Shown: positions 8,136 to 17,417, numbered from the stretch's first letter. The stretch: DNA of 64,000 bases from Sabulicella rubraurantiaca (GCF_017355885.1 NZ_JAFEUU010000004.1:186001-250000); one strand, 5' to 3'. Numbers and translations are program-made. Notes: generated from the letters alone by a model not told the origin.

Positions 8136-9533
8136 ATGAGCGAACGCCTCGCTCGCCCCCCGCCGCCGCGCCTGCTGCAATCGGCGGCTTTCCGCTTCGC
8201 GTTGCTGTTCATGGTGATCTTCTCGGTCGCCGCCGGATTGCTCGTGGCGGTGCTCTGGTGGGGCACGGCGGGTGCCATCGACCGGCAGACCGTCGCCGCC
8301 ATTCGTGCCGACACGCTGGCCCTGATGGACCGGCACCGCGATGCAGGCCCGCTGGGCCTCGTCGAGTCTATCGAAGACCGCATGGCCCAGGATGCCGAGG
8401 CGGTGACGATCTACCTCCTCGTGGACAGCGATGGCCGCAAGCTGGCTGGCAACCTGGAGCATTGGCCGGCGGGCATCGCTGGCGACGGCACCTGGTTCCG
8501 CACCGAGCTTCACCATGACGGCGCCACCTCCGAGGCGCGGATCCATCGCCGCGACCTGCCAGGCGGGCTGCGGCTCCTGGTCGGGCGGGACGAGAGCGAG
8601 CGCACGCAGCTGGACATCGTGATGGCGGAAGGCATGGCGTGGTCGCTGGGTGCTATCCTGATGGTCGGCGCCATCGGCGCCTCGCTGGTGCGGAACGCGC
8701 TGCAGCGGCGCATGGCCCCGGCCATGCTGACAGCTCAGGGCATCGCCGCGGGGGACCTGGCCCGGCGCGTGCCAGTCTCTCTACGCCACGACGAGTTCGA
8801 TCAGCTGGGCGCGACCATGAATGCCATGCTCGATCGGATCGAGGCGCTGATGTCCGGCGTGCGCTCGGTGTCCGATGCCATCGCCCACGACCTCCGCACC
8901 CCCATCGCCCGCGCGCGCGGCAAGCTGGAGGAGGCGCTGGCAGCGGCGCGGAGCGAGGAAAGGCTGCGCGCGGCGGTGGAGGAGGGCATCGCCGACCTCG
9001 ACAATATCAGCCGCATCTTCCAGGCCCTGCTGCGCATCGCCGAGGCCGAGGCCGGGGCGCGCCGCGCCGCCTTCGCGCCGCTCGACCTTTCCGCCGTGCT
9101 GTCTGACGCCGCCGAGTTCTATGAAGCGATGGCCGAGGCGCGGAACCAGCATTTCGAGACCAGCCTGCCGGAGCAGCTCGACCTCGTGGGGGACCGGGAC
9201 CTCCTGCTCCAGGCGGTCGCCAATCTGCTCGACAATGCGATCAAGTTCACGCCGCCCGGTGGGGTGGTGCGGCTTTCCGCACGCTGTGACGCCGGGGTGG
9301 CCGAGATCGCCGTGGAGGATTCCGGCCCGGGCCTGTCGCCCAGCGACAGGGAGCGGGCGCTGGACCGCTTCTTCCGCGCCGACGTGTCGCGGAACACGCC
9401 CGGCTCCGGGCTCGGGCTCTCGCTGGTTCGTGCGGTGGCGCAGCTTCACGGCGGCGAGGTGCGGCTGGAGGATGCGCAGCCCGGCTTCACGCCTCCCGGG
9501 CTTCGTGTCTCGCTTCGGATGCCACTGCCCTGA
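8136..9533 (+). CDS. membrane sensor histidine kinase
   Basis: A 465-residue partner kinase of the preceding regulator. It has a transmembrane segment near residues 20-42, a periplasmic sensor region of about 125 residues, a second membrane segment near 165-187, a HAMP linker, the H-box with H251 (AIAHDLRTPIARARG), the N-box NLLDNAIKFT, and ATP lid motifs DSGPGL and GSGLGLSL. The periplasmic domain has no obvious known ligand fold. The signal is unknown; linkage to the HtrA-like protease suggests cell-envelope damage. Confidence 0.9.
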   Translation: MSERLARPPPPRLLQSAAFRFALLFMVIFSVAAGLLVAVLWWGTAGAIDRQTVAAIRADTLALMDRHRDAGPLGLVESIEDRMAQDAEAVTIYLLVDSDGRKLAGNLEHWPAGIAGDGTWFRTELHHDGATSEARIHRRDLPGGLRLLVGRDESERTQLDIVMAEGMAWSLGAILMVGAIGASLVRNALQRRMAPAMLTAQGIAAGDLARRVPVSLRHDEFDQLGATMNAMLDRIEALMSGVRSVSDAIAHDLRTPIARARGKLEEALAAARSEERLRAAVEEGIADLDNISRIFQALLRIAEAEAGARRAAFAPLDLSAVLSDAAEFYEAMAEARNQHFETSLPEQLDLVGDRDLLLQAVANLLDNAIKFTPPGGVVRLSARCDAGVAEIAVEDSGPGLSPSDRERALDRFFRADVSRNTPGSGLGLSLVRAVAQLHGGEVRLEDAQPGFTPPGLRVSLRMPLP

Positions 9534-9569
9534 CCAAAGCTTCACCCCTGGCCAATTCACTCTTAGGGC

Positions 9570-9884
9570 ATGAGGGTGCAGACACCGCCCATGCCCGCTG
9601 CGCCCGCTCCTTTCGCATTCGCTCTCGCCGTGCTGCTCGTCCTTCCGAATCCTGCGCGGGCGGAGCATCAGCCTCAGGATCTGCGCCTGACCACCGACAC
9701 GCTCGAATACTGCCATGCCCTCGCGCGGCGTCTCGAATCCATGCCGGGCCACATGGAGCCGACGCCGCGCCTGCTTGGCCAGCAGGGTCGCCGGCTTTGC
9801 GCGCGCGGGCACGTCAAAACCGGAATCGCCCGCCTGCGCCGCGCCATCCGGATCACGGCAGGCAAGCAAAGCGACGGGGGCTGA
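9570..9884 (+). CDS. small secreted protein with two cysteines, unknown function
   Basis: A 104-residue frame with a signal peptide (cleavage likely after ARA in NPARA-EHQ) and a basic mature part of about 70 residues holding two cysteines (EYCHALA and RLCARGH) that could form a disulfide, and an amphipathic C-terminal helix (TGIARLRRAIR). It follows the kinase gene by 36 bp and may be its third cistron, so a periplasmic accessory or sensor partner is conceivable. A start at 9591 is equally possible. I do not recognise a named family. Confidence 0.6.
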   Translation: MRVQTPPMPAAPAPFAFALAVLLVLPNPARAEHQPQDLRLTTDTLEYCHALARRLESMPGHMEPTPRLLGQQGRRLCARGHVKTGIARLRRAIRITAGKQSDGG

Positions 9885-9897
9885 CCCCGGGACGCCA

Positions 9898-11013
9898 ATG
9901 TCGCCCTTCCTGAGCTCCGCGCTTTCCGGGGCCGCGGCGACGGCAGCGGGAATTGGCCTTGCGCGCTTCGCCTTCGTGCCGCTGTTTCCCGCGCTGGTCG
10001 AGGCAGGCTGGGTGTCGGGCGCGGAGGCAGGTCTGCTCGGCGCCGCGGCGCTCGCGGGGTACCTGATCGGCGTCATGGGCGCGCAGTCGCTGGGACGGAG
10101 CTTCGGCACGCGCGGCGCACTACGCCTGGGCATGGCGGCCGTGTTCATGTCGCTGGCGCTCTGCGCCATTCCGGGTGGGGTGGCCTGGTTGCTGCCCTGG
10201 CGGTTGCTCGCCGGGGTGGCAGGGGGCGTGCTGATGTCGCTCGCCGGGCCTTCGGTGCAGCGCGCGGTGGAGGCGGGGCGGCGTGGCACAGCCTCGGGCA
10301 TCGTCATCGCAGGGGTGGGCGGCGGCATCACGCTGGGGGCGCTCATCCTGCCCGCGCTGCTGCGAGGCGGGCCTTCGCCCGGTTGGCTGGGCGTCGCGGC
10401 GCTGGCGCTGGGGCTCGCCGTCTTCGCCCATCACCGCTTTCCCGAGGATGCAGGCGGCATCCCGCCCGGTGCGCCACCGGCGGCGCCGCGCCTCCTCCTT
10501 GCCTATGCGTTGTCCGGCGCGGGGATGGTGCCGCCCATGGTCTATCTGTCCGACCTCGCGGCGCGTGGTGTCGGGGTTGGGGTGCTGGCGGGGAGTGGCG
10601 TCTGGGCGTTGTTCGGGCTGGGCGCGCTGGCAGGCACGCTTCTGGGTGGGCGCGCCGCGGACCGGTTGGGCGGGGCGGAATCGGTCCGGCTCTGGCTCGG
10701 CGCGCAGGCGGCGGCGCTGGCGCTCGCCCTCGTGCCGCATGGCGCGGCGCTGGCAGGGTCGGCGGTGCTGGGCGGGTTTTCGGGTGTCGGGATTTCCGCT
10801 GTCACCCTGGCCTGGGCGCGGGAGATAGCGGGGCAGCAGGCCGGGGCGCTGTGGGTGCGGGCGACGCTCGTCTATGCGGCAGCGCAGGCGGGGGCGGCCT
10901 TCGCCCTGGCGGCGCTGTTCGGCGCCACCGGCGAAAGCCATGCCGCGGTCTTCGCGGCGGGCCTTGCCTTCTCGCTGGGCGCGCTCATTCCGGCCATGTC
11001 CCATCGGCCTTGA
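9898..11013 (+). CDS. YbfB/YjiJ family MFS transporter
   Basis: A 371-residue integral membrane protein with about 12 hydrophobic segments. The GIGLARFAFVPLFPAL opening and the GYLIGVMGA segment are typical of the YbfB/YjiJ branch of the major facilitator superfamily. Substrates of this family are mostly uncharacterised. The start is the ATG directly after the preceding small gene. Its last 29 bases overlap the end of folC, which is read from the other strand. Confidence 0.82.
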   Translation: MSPFLSSALSGAAATAAGIGLARFAFVPLFPALVEAGWVSGAEAGLLGAAALAGYLIGVMGAQSLGRSFGTRGALRLGMAAVFMSLALCAIPGGVAWLLPWRLLAGVAGGVLMSLAGPSVQRAVEAGRRGTASGIVIAGVGGGITLGALILPALLRGGPSPGWLGVAALALGLAVFAHHRFPEDAGGIPPGAPPAAPRLLLAYALSGAGMVPPMVYLSDLAARGVGVGVLAGSGVWALFGLGALAGTLLGGRAADRLGGAESVRLWLGAQAAALALALVPHGAALAGSAVLGGFSGVGISAVTLAWAREIAGQQAGALWVRATLVYAAAQAGAAFALAALFGATGESHAAVFAAGLAFSLGALIPAMSHRP

Positions 11014-12262
11014 GTACTTCGCCGGCCAGATAGAGGCTGCCGCAGACCAGGATGCGGCCCGGCTTTTCCTCCGCCCTCAGCCTCGCCAGCGCTGTCACCA
11101 CGTCCGGACCGGGACGCGCCACGGAGCCGCTCGCGGCGATGATCTCCTCCACTTCCATGGCGAGGTGCTGCCCGGGCTCGCGCACGGCATGGACCGTGTC
11201 CGCCAGGGGCAGGAGGGGCCGCAGGAAGCCCTCGGCCGTCTTGCCCTGCTTCATCCCGACCACGAGGTGCAGCGGAAGGTCGCGCCAGTCGCGCAGCGCC
11301 TCGGCCAGCGCCTCCCCTGCCCCTGCATTGTGGCCACCATCCAGCCACAGCTCCCACGGCGCGGCCGGTGCGAGGCGCCCGTGCAGGCGCTGGAGCCGTG
11401 CCGGCCAAGTGGCGTTGGCAACGCCCCCGGCAATGGCGGCATCGGATAGCCAAGATGGATTCCAGGCTCGCAGCGCGGCGATGGCGATGCCCGCATTGTC
11501 GTGCTGGTGCGGGCCGCGCAGGCCGAAGCGCGGCAGGGGGATACGCCCCGCCGCATCGGCGTAGGCGCCCTCCGCCACGTCCCAGTCACGGAAACGGGCC
11601 TGGAGCGGCGCGCCCCGTTCACGCGCCACGCGCTCCAGCACCGCCATGGCGTCCGGGTGCTGCGCGCCGGTCGCGCAGGGAACGCCGGGCTTGATGATGC
11701 CCGCCTTCTCGAAGGCGATCTCGGCGAGGTTGCTGCCTAGGAATTCCATGTGGTCCATGGAGATGGAGGCGATGGCGCAGGCGGCCGGGCGTTCGACGAC
11801 GTTGGTCGCGTCGAAGCGCCCGCCCAGCCCCACTTCCAGCACCAGAAGCTCGGCTGGGACACGCGCAAAGAGCATCAAGGCGACGGCGGTGGTGATCTCG
11901 AAGACGGTGATGGGCTCGCCCGCATTCACCGCCTCCACCTCCTCCAGCGCGTCGGCCAGCGCCTCCTCGCCGACCAGCGTCCCGGCGAGGCGGATCCGCT
12001 CGTGGAAGCGCACGAGGTGCGGCGAGGTGTAGGCATGGACTCGCTGCCCCGCCGCCTCGGCAATGGCGCGCAGATGCGCGCAGGTGCTGCCCTTGCCGTT
12101 GGTGCCCGCAACATGGACCACGGGCGGCAAGGACCGCTCCGGATGGCCGAGCCGCGCGAGCAGCCCTTGCAGCCGCTCCAGCGACAGGTCGATCAGCCGC
12201 GGGTGCAGCCCATGTAGCCGGTCAACCAGCGCCTCGGCGCGGCCGGGTGTGGAGGCAGCCAT
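10985..12262 (-). CDS. folC: bifunctional folylpolyglutamate/dihydrofolate synthase
   Basis: A 425-residue Mur-ligase-type enzyme that adds glutamate to dihydropteroate and to folates. The ATP loop HVAGTNGKGST is at about residues 50-60, the EVGLGGRFDATN motif follows, and HQHDNAGIAIAALR marks the central domain. The ATG overlaps the accD stop codon (TGATG), giving the classical alphaproteobacterial accD-folC coupling. The 3' end overlaps the convergent MFS gene by 29 bp. Confidence 0.94.
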   Translation of the reverse strand: MAASTPGRAEALVDRLHGLHPRLIDLSLERLQGLLARLGHPERSLPPVVHVAGTNGKGSTCAHLRAIAEAAGQRVHAYTSPHLVRFHERIRLAGTLVGEEALADALEEVEAVNAGEPITVFEITTAVALMLFARVPAELLVLEVGLGGRFDATNVVERPAACAIASISMDHMEFLGSNLAEIAFEKAGIIKPGVPCATGAQHPDAMAVLERVARERGAPLQARFRDWDVAEGAYADAAGRIPLPRFGLRGPHQHDNAGIAIAALRAWNPSWLSDAAIAGGVANATWPARLQRLHGRLAPAAPWELWLDGGHNAGAGEALAEALRDWRDLPLHLVVGMKQGKTAEGFLRPLLPLADTVHAVREPGQHLAMEVEEIIAASGSVARPGPDVVTALARLRAEEKPGRILVCGSLYLAGEVLKADGTWPE

Positions 12263-13128
12263 CAAGCGGCGTCGGCGGCGGGTTCCGAACGCAGGAGGCG
12301 AATCAGGCGCCCCAGCGTGGCGCGCATCTCGCCGCGCTTCACCACCATGTCGAGAATCCCGTGCTCCAGCAGGTATTCTGCGCGCTGGAAGCCTTCGGGC
12401 AGCTTCTCGCGCACCGTCTGCTCGATGACGCGCGCACCAGCGAAGCCGATCATCGCCCCAGGCTCCGCTATCTGCACATCCCCAAGCATGGCGAAGGAGG
12501 CGGTGACGCCACCCGTAGTCGGGTCGCACAGCACGATGATGAAGGGCAGCCCCGCGTCCTTCACCATCTGCGAGGCGATGACGGTGCGCGGCATCTGCAT
12601 CAGGCTGACCGCGCCTTCCTGCATCCGCGCCCCGCCGGAGGCGGCAAAGATGATCAGGGGCGAGTCCTGCAGCACGGCAAGCCGCGCGGCGGCCACTACC
12701 GCCTCGCCCACGCCGGCACCCATGGAGCCGCCCATGAAGGCGAACTCGAAGGCCGCGACGACGGCGCGCTGCCCTTCGATGGCGCCATGGCCGACCATCA
12801 CCGCGTCATCCATGCCGGATTTCGTCTGCGCGTCCTTCAGCCGCTCGGCATAGCGGCGCTGATCCTTGAAGCGCAGCGGATCGGCCGGGGCGCGCGGTAG
12901 CTCGATGCGCTGCCAGCCCTCATCGAACGTGGCATCCAGCCGCGCCTTGGCCGAAAGCCTCATGTGGTGGCCGCAATGGGGGCAGACGCGCAGATTCTTC
13001 TCCAGATCGGTCTGGAAGATCATCTGCTCGCAGCTTGGGCATTTGTGCCAGAGGTTCTCCGGCACGTCGCGCGTCGCGCCGAAGAGCGTCTTGATCTTGG
13101 GCAGGGCCCATTCGCTGATCCAGTTCAT
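12262..13128 (-). CDS. accD: acetyl-CoA carboxylase carboxyltransferase subunit beta
   Basis: This 288-residue subunit pairs with AccA to move carboxyl from biotin to acetyl-CoA, the first step of fatty acid synthesis. The N-terminal four-cysteine zinc finger is present (C30, C33, C49, C52), followed by the crotonase-like core with SGGARMQEG and CDPTTGGVTASFAMLGD. It overlaps folC by one base, so both are probably made from one mRNA. The gene upstream is not trpA, unlike in some relatives. Confidence 0.96.
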   Translation of the reverse strand: MNWISEWALPKIKTLFGATRDVPENLWHKCPSCEQMIFQTDLEKNLRVCPHCGHHMRLSAKARLDATFDEGWQRIELPRAPADPLRFKDQRRYAERLKDAQTKSGMDDAVMVGHGAIEGQRAVVAAFEFAFMGGSMGAGVGEAVVAAARLAVLQDSPLIIFAASGGARMQEGAVSLMQMPRTVIASQMVKDAGLPFIIVLCDPTTGGVTASFAMLGDVQIAEPGAMIGFAGARVIEQTVREKLPEGFQRAEYLLEHGILDMVVKRGEMRATLGRLIRLLRSEPAADAA

Positions 13129-13222
13129 CGCACATGCCCTCGCTTCGCGCCGGGCGGACCGGCCGGCGCGCGCAGAGCCATGGCGGCGCGCCCGCCGCCG
13201 GTCAAGCCGCCCCGCGCGTGGG

Positions 13223-13705
13223 TCAGCCCGGCGCCTCGGCCAGCAGGGCCGCGAGGTCGAGGTGGCGCGTGTGCATGGTCATCCGTCCTGCCTCGTCGCG
13301 CGGCCACTCCGCCTCCGGCCGGTCGCGGTAGAGTTCGACACCGTTGCCGTCCGGGTCGCGCAGGTAGATGGCCTCGCTCACCCCATGGTCGGAGGCGCCT
13401 TCCAGGGGCCAGCCTGCCTCGGTCACGCGGCGCACGGCAGCGGCCAGGGCGGTCCGGTCCGGATAGAGCAGGGCGACGTGGAATAGTCCGGTATGCCCGG
13501 CGGGAGGCGGCGTGCCGCCCGCGCTTTCCCAGGTGTTGAGGGCAATGTGGTGATGGTAGCCCCCCGCGGAGAGGAAGACGGCGCCTGGGCGCCGCAGCAT
13601 CACCTCCAGCCCCAGCAGGTCACGCCAGAAGCCGAGGGCGCGGTCCAGATCCGCGACCTTGAGGTGGACATGCCCGATGCGGGCGGCGGGATGGATCGGC
13701 GTCAT
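13223..13705 (-). CDS. VOC family protein (glyoxalase/extradiol dioxygenase fold)
   Basis: A 160-residue protein with two vicinal-oxygen-chelate modules: IGHVHLKVADLDRALGFWRDLLG at the N-terminus and a second half with DHGVSEAIYLRDPDGNGVELYRD. Candidate metal ligands are H in the HVHLKV strand, H in the GGYHHHIALNTW strand and E in the VELY strand, as in catechol-2,3-dioxygenase-like proteins. Substrate unknown. ATGs at 13765 and 13789 would add 20 or 28 residues; the shorter start fits homologue length. Confidence 0.75.
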   Translation of the reverse strand: MTPIHPAARIGHVHLKVADLDRALGFWRDLLGLEVMLRRPGAVFLSAGGYHHHIALNTWESAGGTPPPAGHTGLFHVALLYPDRTALAAAVRRVTEAGWPLEGASDHGVSEAIYLRDPDGNGVELYRDRPEAEWPRDEAGRMTMHTRHLDLAALLAEAPG

Positions 13706-13812
13706 GGGGGTGTAGATGGCGCGCAGGAGGCCCGGGCGCCAATCACGTCTCCGGATGGGCTTCATCGCCACCCTTGATGGCAGCCCCACCGCCGCGCCAT
13801 AGCTGAATTCGC

Positions 13813-14526
13813 ATGACTGAGACCGAACTGGTCCCCCTCCGCCGCGACCCCCTGCTGCCGGCCAGCCCCTGCCCCGTCCTGTGGCGCCGCTCCGCGCGGG
13901 CGCGGCGCGTATCCCTGCGCGTGGATCCGGTTGCCGGGGCCGCCGTGGTGACCCTGCCCCGCCGCGCCAGCCGCGCCCAGGGGCTGCGTCTGCTTGAGGA
14001 GCATGCCGCCTGGGTGCTGCGGCAACTGGACGGGCTGACCCCAGCGCTGGAACTGCGCGACGGCGCCACCGTGCCGATCGGCGGGGTGCCGCACCTGATC
14101 CGCCACGCCCCGGACCGGACCGGCGGTGCCTTCCTGGAAGACGGGGTCCTGTTCGTCACGGGCGCCGCGGAGTTCCTCCCGCGCCGGACTGAGCGCTTCC
14201 TGCGGGCGGAGGCGCTGCGCCGCATCGGCGCGGCCGCCATGCGCTATGCCGGGCAGCTGGGGATGCGCCCGAAGGCCATCCGGCTGAAAGACACGCGCAC
14301 GCGCTGGGGGAGCTGCGCGCCCGACCGCACCCTGTCCTTCACCTGGCGGCTAGTGATGGCACCGGACTGGGTGCTGGACTACGTGGTCGCGCACGAAGTG
14401 GCACATCTCAAGGAGATGAATCACTCCGACCGGTTCTGGGCGGTGTGCGAGGCGCTGACCCCCCATCGCGCCGAGGCGACGTCATGGCTGAAGCGCCACG
14501 GCCCCGCCCTGATGCGCGTGGGGTGA
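13813..14526 (+). CDS. YgjP-like zinc metallopeptidase
   Basis: A 237-residue protein of the DUF45/YgjP family. The zinc motif HEVAH is at residues 194-198 and the third ligand H204 lies in the NHSDRFW segment; the preceding DTRTRWGSC stretch is also conserved in the family. It has no signal peptide, so it probably acts in the cytoplasm. Physiological substrates are unknown. Its stop codon lies nine bases from the convergent rpoH stop. Confidence 0.85.
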   Translation: MTETELVPLRRDPLLPASPCPVLWRRSARARRVSLRVDPVAGAAVVTLPRRASRAQGLRLLEEHAAWVLRQLDGLTPALELRDGATVPIGGVPHLIRHAPDRTGGAFLEDGVLFVTGAAEFLPRRTERFLRAEALRRIGAAAMRYAGQLGMRPKAIRLKDTRTRWGSCAPDRTLSFTWRLVMAPDWVLDYVVAHEVAHLKEMNHSDRFWAVCEALTPHRAEATSWLKRHGPALMRVG

Positions 14527-14535
14527 GACGGCGCC

Positions 14536-15417
14536 TCAGCCGACGTTGAGGCGACGCTCCGCGATCTGCTGCTTCATGGACTTCTGCAGCTTCTCGAAGG
14601 CGCGGACCTCGATCTGCCGCACCCGCTCGCGCGAGATGTTGTACTGCTGCGACAACTCCTCGAGCGTCGTCGGCTCGTCCTTCAGGCGCCGCTCGATCAG
14701 GATATGGCGTTCCCGTTCGTTCAGCGTCTTCAGGGCGCCGGCCAGCATGTCCTTGCGATTGGACATGTCCTGCGCTTCAGCAATGGTGGCTTCTTGCGTC
14801 TCGCTCTCATCCACCAGCCAATCCTGCCACTCGCCCTCGCTGTCGGCGCGGACGGGAGCATTCAGGCTGTTGTCGGGCGAGGCGAGGCGGCGATTCATGC
14901 TCACCACGTCCTGCTCGGGCACCTGCAGGGTCTTCGCGATCTTCGCCACGACCTCGGGCTGCAAGTCGCCATCCTCCAGCGCCGCCATCTGGCCCTTGAG
15001 CCGGCGGAGATTGAAGAACAGCTTCTTCTGCGCAGCCGTGGTGCCCATCTTCACCAGCGACCAAGAGTGCAGGATGTATTCCTGGATCGCAGCGCGGATC
15101 CACCACATGGCATAGGTGGCAAGGCGGAAGCCGCGGTCCGGATCGAACCGCTTCACCGCCTGCATCATGCCCACATTGCCCTCGGAGATCAGCTCGCCGA
15201 CGGGCAGGCCATAGCCGCGATAACCCATCGCGATCTTGGCCACGAGGCGAAGATGCGAGGTGACCAGCTTGTGGGCCGCATTCTCGTCTCCCTCGTCGCG
15301 CCAGCGCTTGGCCAGCGAAAGCTCCTCCTCGGGGGAGAGCATGGGAAACTTGCGGATCTCCTGCAGATAGCGGGACAGGTTGCCTTCAGGCGCAATCGGG
15401 ATGCTCAAGGACGCCAT
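14536..15417 (-). CDS. rpoH: RNA polymerase sigma-32 heat-shock factor
   Basis: A 293-residue sigma factor for heat-shock promoters. Region 2 shows YAMWWIRAAIQEYILHSWSLVK, the RpoH box is visible as QKKLFFNLRRLK, and region 4 ends in the helix-turn-helix LSQQYNISRERVRQIEVRAFEKL. The start follows homologues, which begin shortly before SIPIAPEGNLSRYLQEI; a longer frame to 15516 exists but carries no recognisable sequence. The upstream leader of about 120 bases could hold regulatory RNA structure, but none was established. Confidence 0.94.
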   Translation of the reverse strand: MASLSIPIAPEGNLSRYLQEIRKFPMLSPEEELSLAKRWRDEGDENAAHKLVTSHLRLVAKIAMGYRGYGLPVGELISEGNVGMMQAVKRFDPDRGFRLATYAMWWIRAAIQEYILHSWSLVKMGTTAAQKKLFFNLRRLKGQMAALEDGDLQPEVVAKIAKTLQVPEQDVVSMNRRLASPDNSLNAPVRADSEGEWQDWLVDESETQEATIAEAQDMSNRKDMLAGALKTLNERERHILIERRLKDEPTTLEELSQQYNISRERVRQIEVRAFEKLQKSMKQQIAERRLNVG

Positions 15418-15626
15418 CGTGTTCACGAGCCTTCCATCTCTGCCCCCTTCATCCCAAGTAGGGCGATGAAGGGCGACGTTTTCCGACCGAACGCCCCCGG
15501 ACCCGCGAGGCTGCATCCGCCCCCTTTCGGGCGGCAGGATTAAGCCTGCCCTTTGGCTATGGCATCCGGGTTTTCGGTCGGATTGAGAACATCCGTACCA
15601 GAAGTCTCACCTCCTGTCGAGCAAAA

Positions 15627-15643
15627 CCGACCATTCTAGTCGG
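15627..15643 (-). terminator. candidate intrinsic terminator of rluD
   Basis: Directly after the rluD stop codon the minus strand reads CCGAC, seven loop bases, GTCGG, then TTTTG. A 5-bp GC-rich stem followed by four U fits a short intrinsic terminator. Confidence 0.45.
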
Positions 15644-15644
15644 C

Positions 15645-16634
15645 TTAACCGGTGGTCGGACCGCGCAACAGCGACAGCAAGGTTTGGAAATCCTCGGGCG
15701 GGTCGGCGCGAAAGGCCAAGATCTCCCCCGAAACCGGGTGGCGGAAGGAGAGCGAGGCGGCGTGCAGCGCCTGGCGCGGGAAGGCCAGCGCGGCGTCGCG
15801 CACACTGTCCGGCAGCTCCCGTGCCGCGGCCGGAATTCGGCGCAGATAGACCGGGTCGCCGATCAGCGGATGCCCGATATGCGAAAGGTGGACGCGGATC
15901 TGATGCGTGCGGCCCGTGGCGAGGCGGCAGCGCAAGAGAGAGGCCGCGCCCCCGAAGCCTTCCAGGACGGCATAGCGCGTCAGGGCGTGCTTGCCGGCCC
16001 GTGCCCCGCCCCGGCCCACCACCGCCATGCGCTTGCGGTCCGTCGCGTGGCGGCCGATCGCCGCTTCCACCTCCCCTTCCCGCTTCTCCGGCACGCCCCA
16101 GGCCAGGGCGAAGTATTCGCGGTCGAGGTCGCGCTGGAGGAAGGCCTCGGACAGGGCGTTGTGGGCGCGTTGGCTCTTAGCAACCACCATGACGCCGGAA
16201 GTGTCCTTGTCGAGCCGGTGGACGATTCCCGGCCGCGCCTCGCCACCAATCCCTTCCAGCTCCTCCCCCGCATGGCCGAGCAGGGCATTGACCAGCGTTC
16301 CCTCTGCATGGCCGGGGGCCGGATGGACGACGAGGCCGGCGGGCTTGTCCAGGACGATCAGGTGCCGGTCCTCGAACAGGATCGTCAACGGAATGTCCTG
16401 CGCCACCGGCGCGGCAGGACGGGGCGGCGGCATCTCCAGCCGGTAGGTGGCGCCTGGGCGAACCGGCTGGGCTGGGTCCTCGATCACGGTTCCGTCGCGG
16501 GTCCCCTTCCCTTCCTCGAGCAGCGCCTTGACGCGGGAGCGAGACAGGCTGCCTATCCGTGCGGCGAGGAAGCGGTCCACGCGCTCGCCCCGGTCCGTTT
16601 CGGCGGCGGTGAAGGAATGGGTTTCGGAGGCCAC
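15645..16634 (-). CDS. rluD: 23S rRNA pseudouridine synthase RluD family
   Basis: A 329-residue enzyme making pseudouridines in 23S rRNA (helix 69 in E. coli RluD). It has the N-terminal S4 RNA-binding domain (GERVDRFLAARIGSLSRSRVKALLEEG) and the catalytic HRLDKDTSGVMVVAKS motif with its aspartate. A GTG start at 16634 is chosen because no later in-frame start keeps the S4 domain; a TTG lies slightly upstream. The start codon sits one base away from the start of the divergent small membrane protein gene, so each promoter must lie inside the other gene. Confidence 0.9.
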   Translation of the reverse strand: MASETHSFTAAETDRGERVDRFLAARIGSLSRSRVKALLEEGKGTRDGTVIEDPAQPVRPGATYRLEMPPPRPAAPVAQDIPLTILFEDRHLIVLDKPAGLVVHPAPGHAEGTLVNALLGHAGEELEGIGGEARPGIVHRLDKDTSGVMVVAKSQRAHNALSEAFLQRDLDREYFALAWGVPEKREGEVEAAIGRHATDRKRMAVVGRGGARAGKHALTRYAVLEGFGGAASLLRCRLATGRTHQIRVHLSHIGHPLIGDPVYLRRIPAAARELPDSVRDAALAFPRQALHAASLSFRHPVSGEILAFRADPPEDFQTLLSLLRGPTTG

Positions 16635-16635
16635 G

Positions 16636-16926
16636 ATGCGCGCGCTCAAGTTCCTGGTGGTGGCGATGGGGGTGCTGATCGTCGCTGGCACCGTGACGCT
16701 TGTCGTCCTGCTCGTCCAGCGCGCGGGCGGGCGCAGCGGCGATGCCGCGCGCCTCGCCCTCGACTTGCCCGCAGGGACGGAGATCGTGTCCGTCTCGGGT
16801 GCGGGGGACCGATTTGCCCTGTTGCTGCGCGACACGAATGGGCGAAGCCGCGTTCTGTTTGTGGATGGTCGGACCGGCCGCCCGGCTGGCGAGATCATCC
16901 CGGGCGCCAGCATCCCGACGCGATGA
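16636..16926 (+). CDS. small single-pass membrane protein (DUF6476-like)
   Basis: A 96-residue protein with one N-terminal membrane segment (about residues 5-29) and a short mostly soluble tail rich in beta-type residues (TEIVSVSGAGDRFALLLRD). GGAGG precedes the ATG by five bases. Alphaproteobacteria often carry a DUF6476-type gene divergent from rluD; the family call rests on this position and topology. Function unknown. Confidence 0.62.
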   Translation: MRALKFLVVAMGVLIVAGTVTLVVLLVQRAGGRSGDAARLALDLPAGTEIVSVSGAGDRFALLLRDTNGRSRVLFVDGRTGRPAGEIIPGASIPTR

Positions 16927-17111
16927 AGGGACAACGCGGCACCCCGCACCCGGAGAAGCTCTGCGCCCGCCCACTTGCTTGGCGACGCAAAGGGCACGGG
17001 ACTGAGATGCAGTGCGCTACTGCTCCTCTGCCTGCCGCGAGGGGCGATATTCCCGCTCCCGCGGGCTTGCGCCCGGACGTGACGGGCGTTAGACACCCGC
17101 CCACAGGCCAC

Positions 17112-17187
17112 GTCCCCTTCGTCTAGAGGCCTAGGACACCGCCCTCTCACGGCGGCAACACGGGTTCGAATCCCGTAGGGGACGCCA
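17112..17187 (+). tRNA. tRNA-Glu (anticodon CTC)
   Basis: A full cloverleaf: acceptor stem GTCCCCT/AGGGGAC, anticodon stem CCGCC/GGCGG with loop CTCTCAC (anticodon CTC at 17146-17148), T-arm with GGTTCGAATCC, and encoded CCA. It is nearly identical to E. coli tRNA-Glu apart from the anticodon. A patchwork of decayed genes begins directly after it, so it may have served as an integration site. Confidence 0.97.
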
Positions 17188-17417
17188 ATCTTTTCAAGAT
17201 ATTAGGTCAGGCATGACGTGGGATCTCCAATCCCATGTCTAATACCATTCTCTACACCCCAACTCAGGCCGGCAGCTTTACCCCTTTGAGCAGCCAAGAT
17301 CGAATGAACTTGTAGCAAACGGGTGTTTGGCCTGCGGGAAGCAGAGCCAGAGTGATGAAATGACCCTCCCACCCTCCTGCCTTGATAGGTGCAGCGCCGG
17401 ATCTCATCTCCGGTCCA

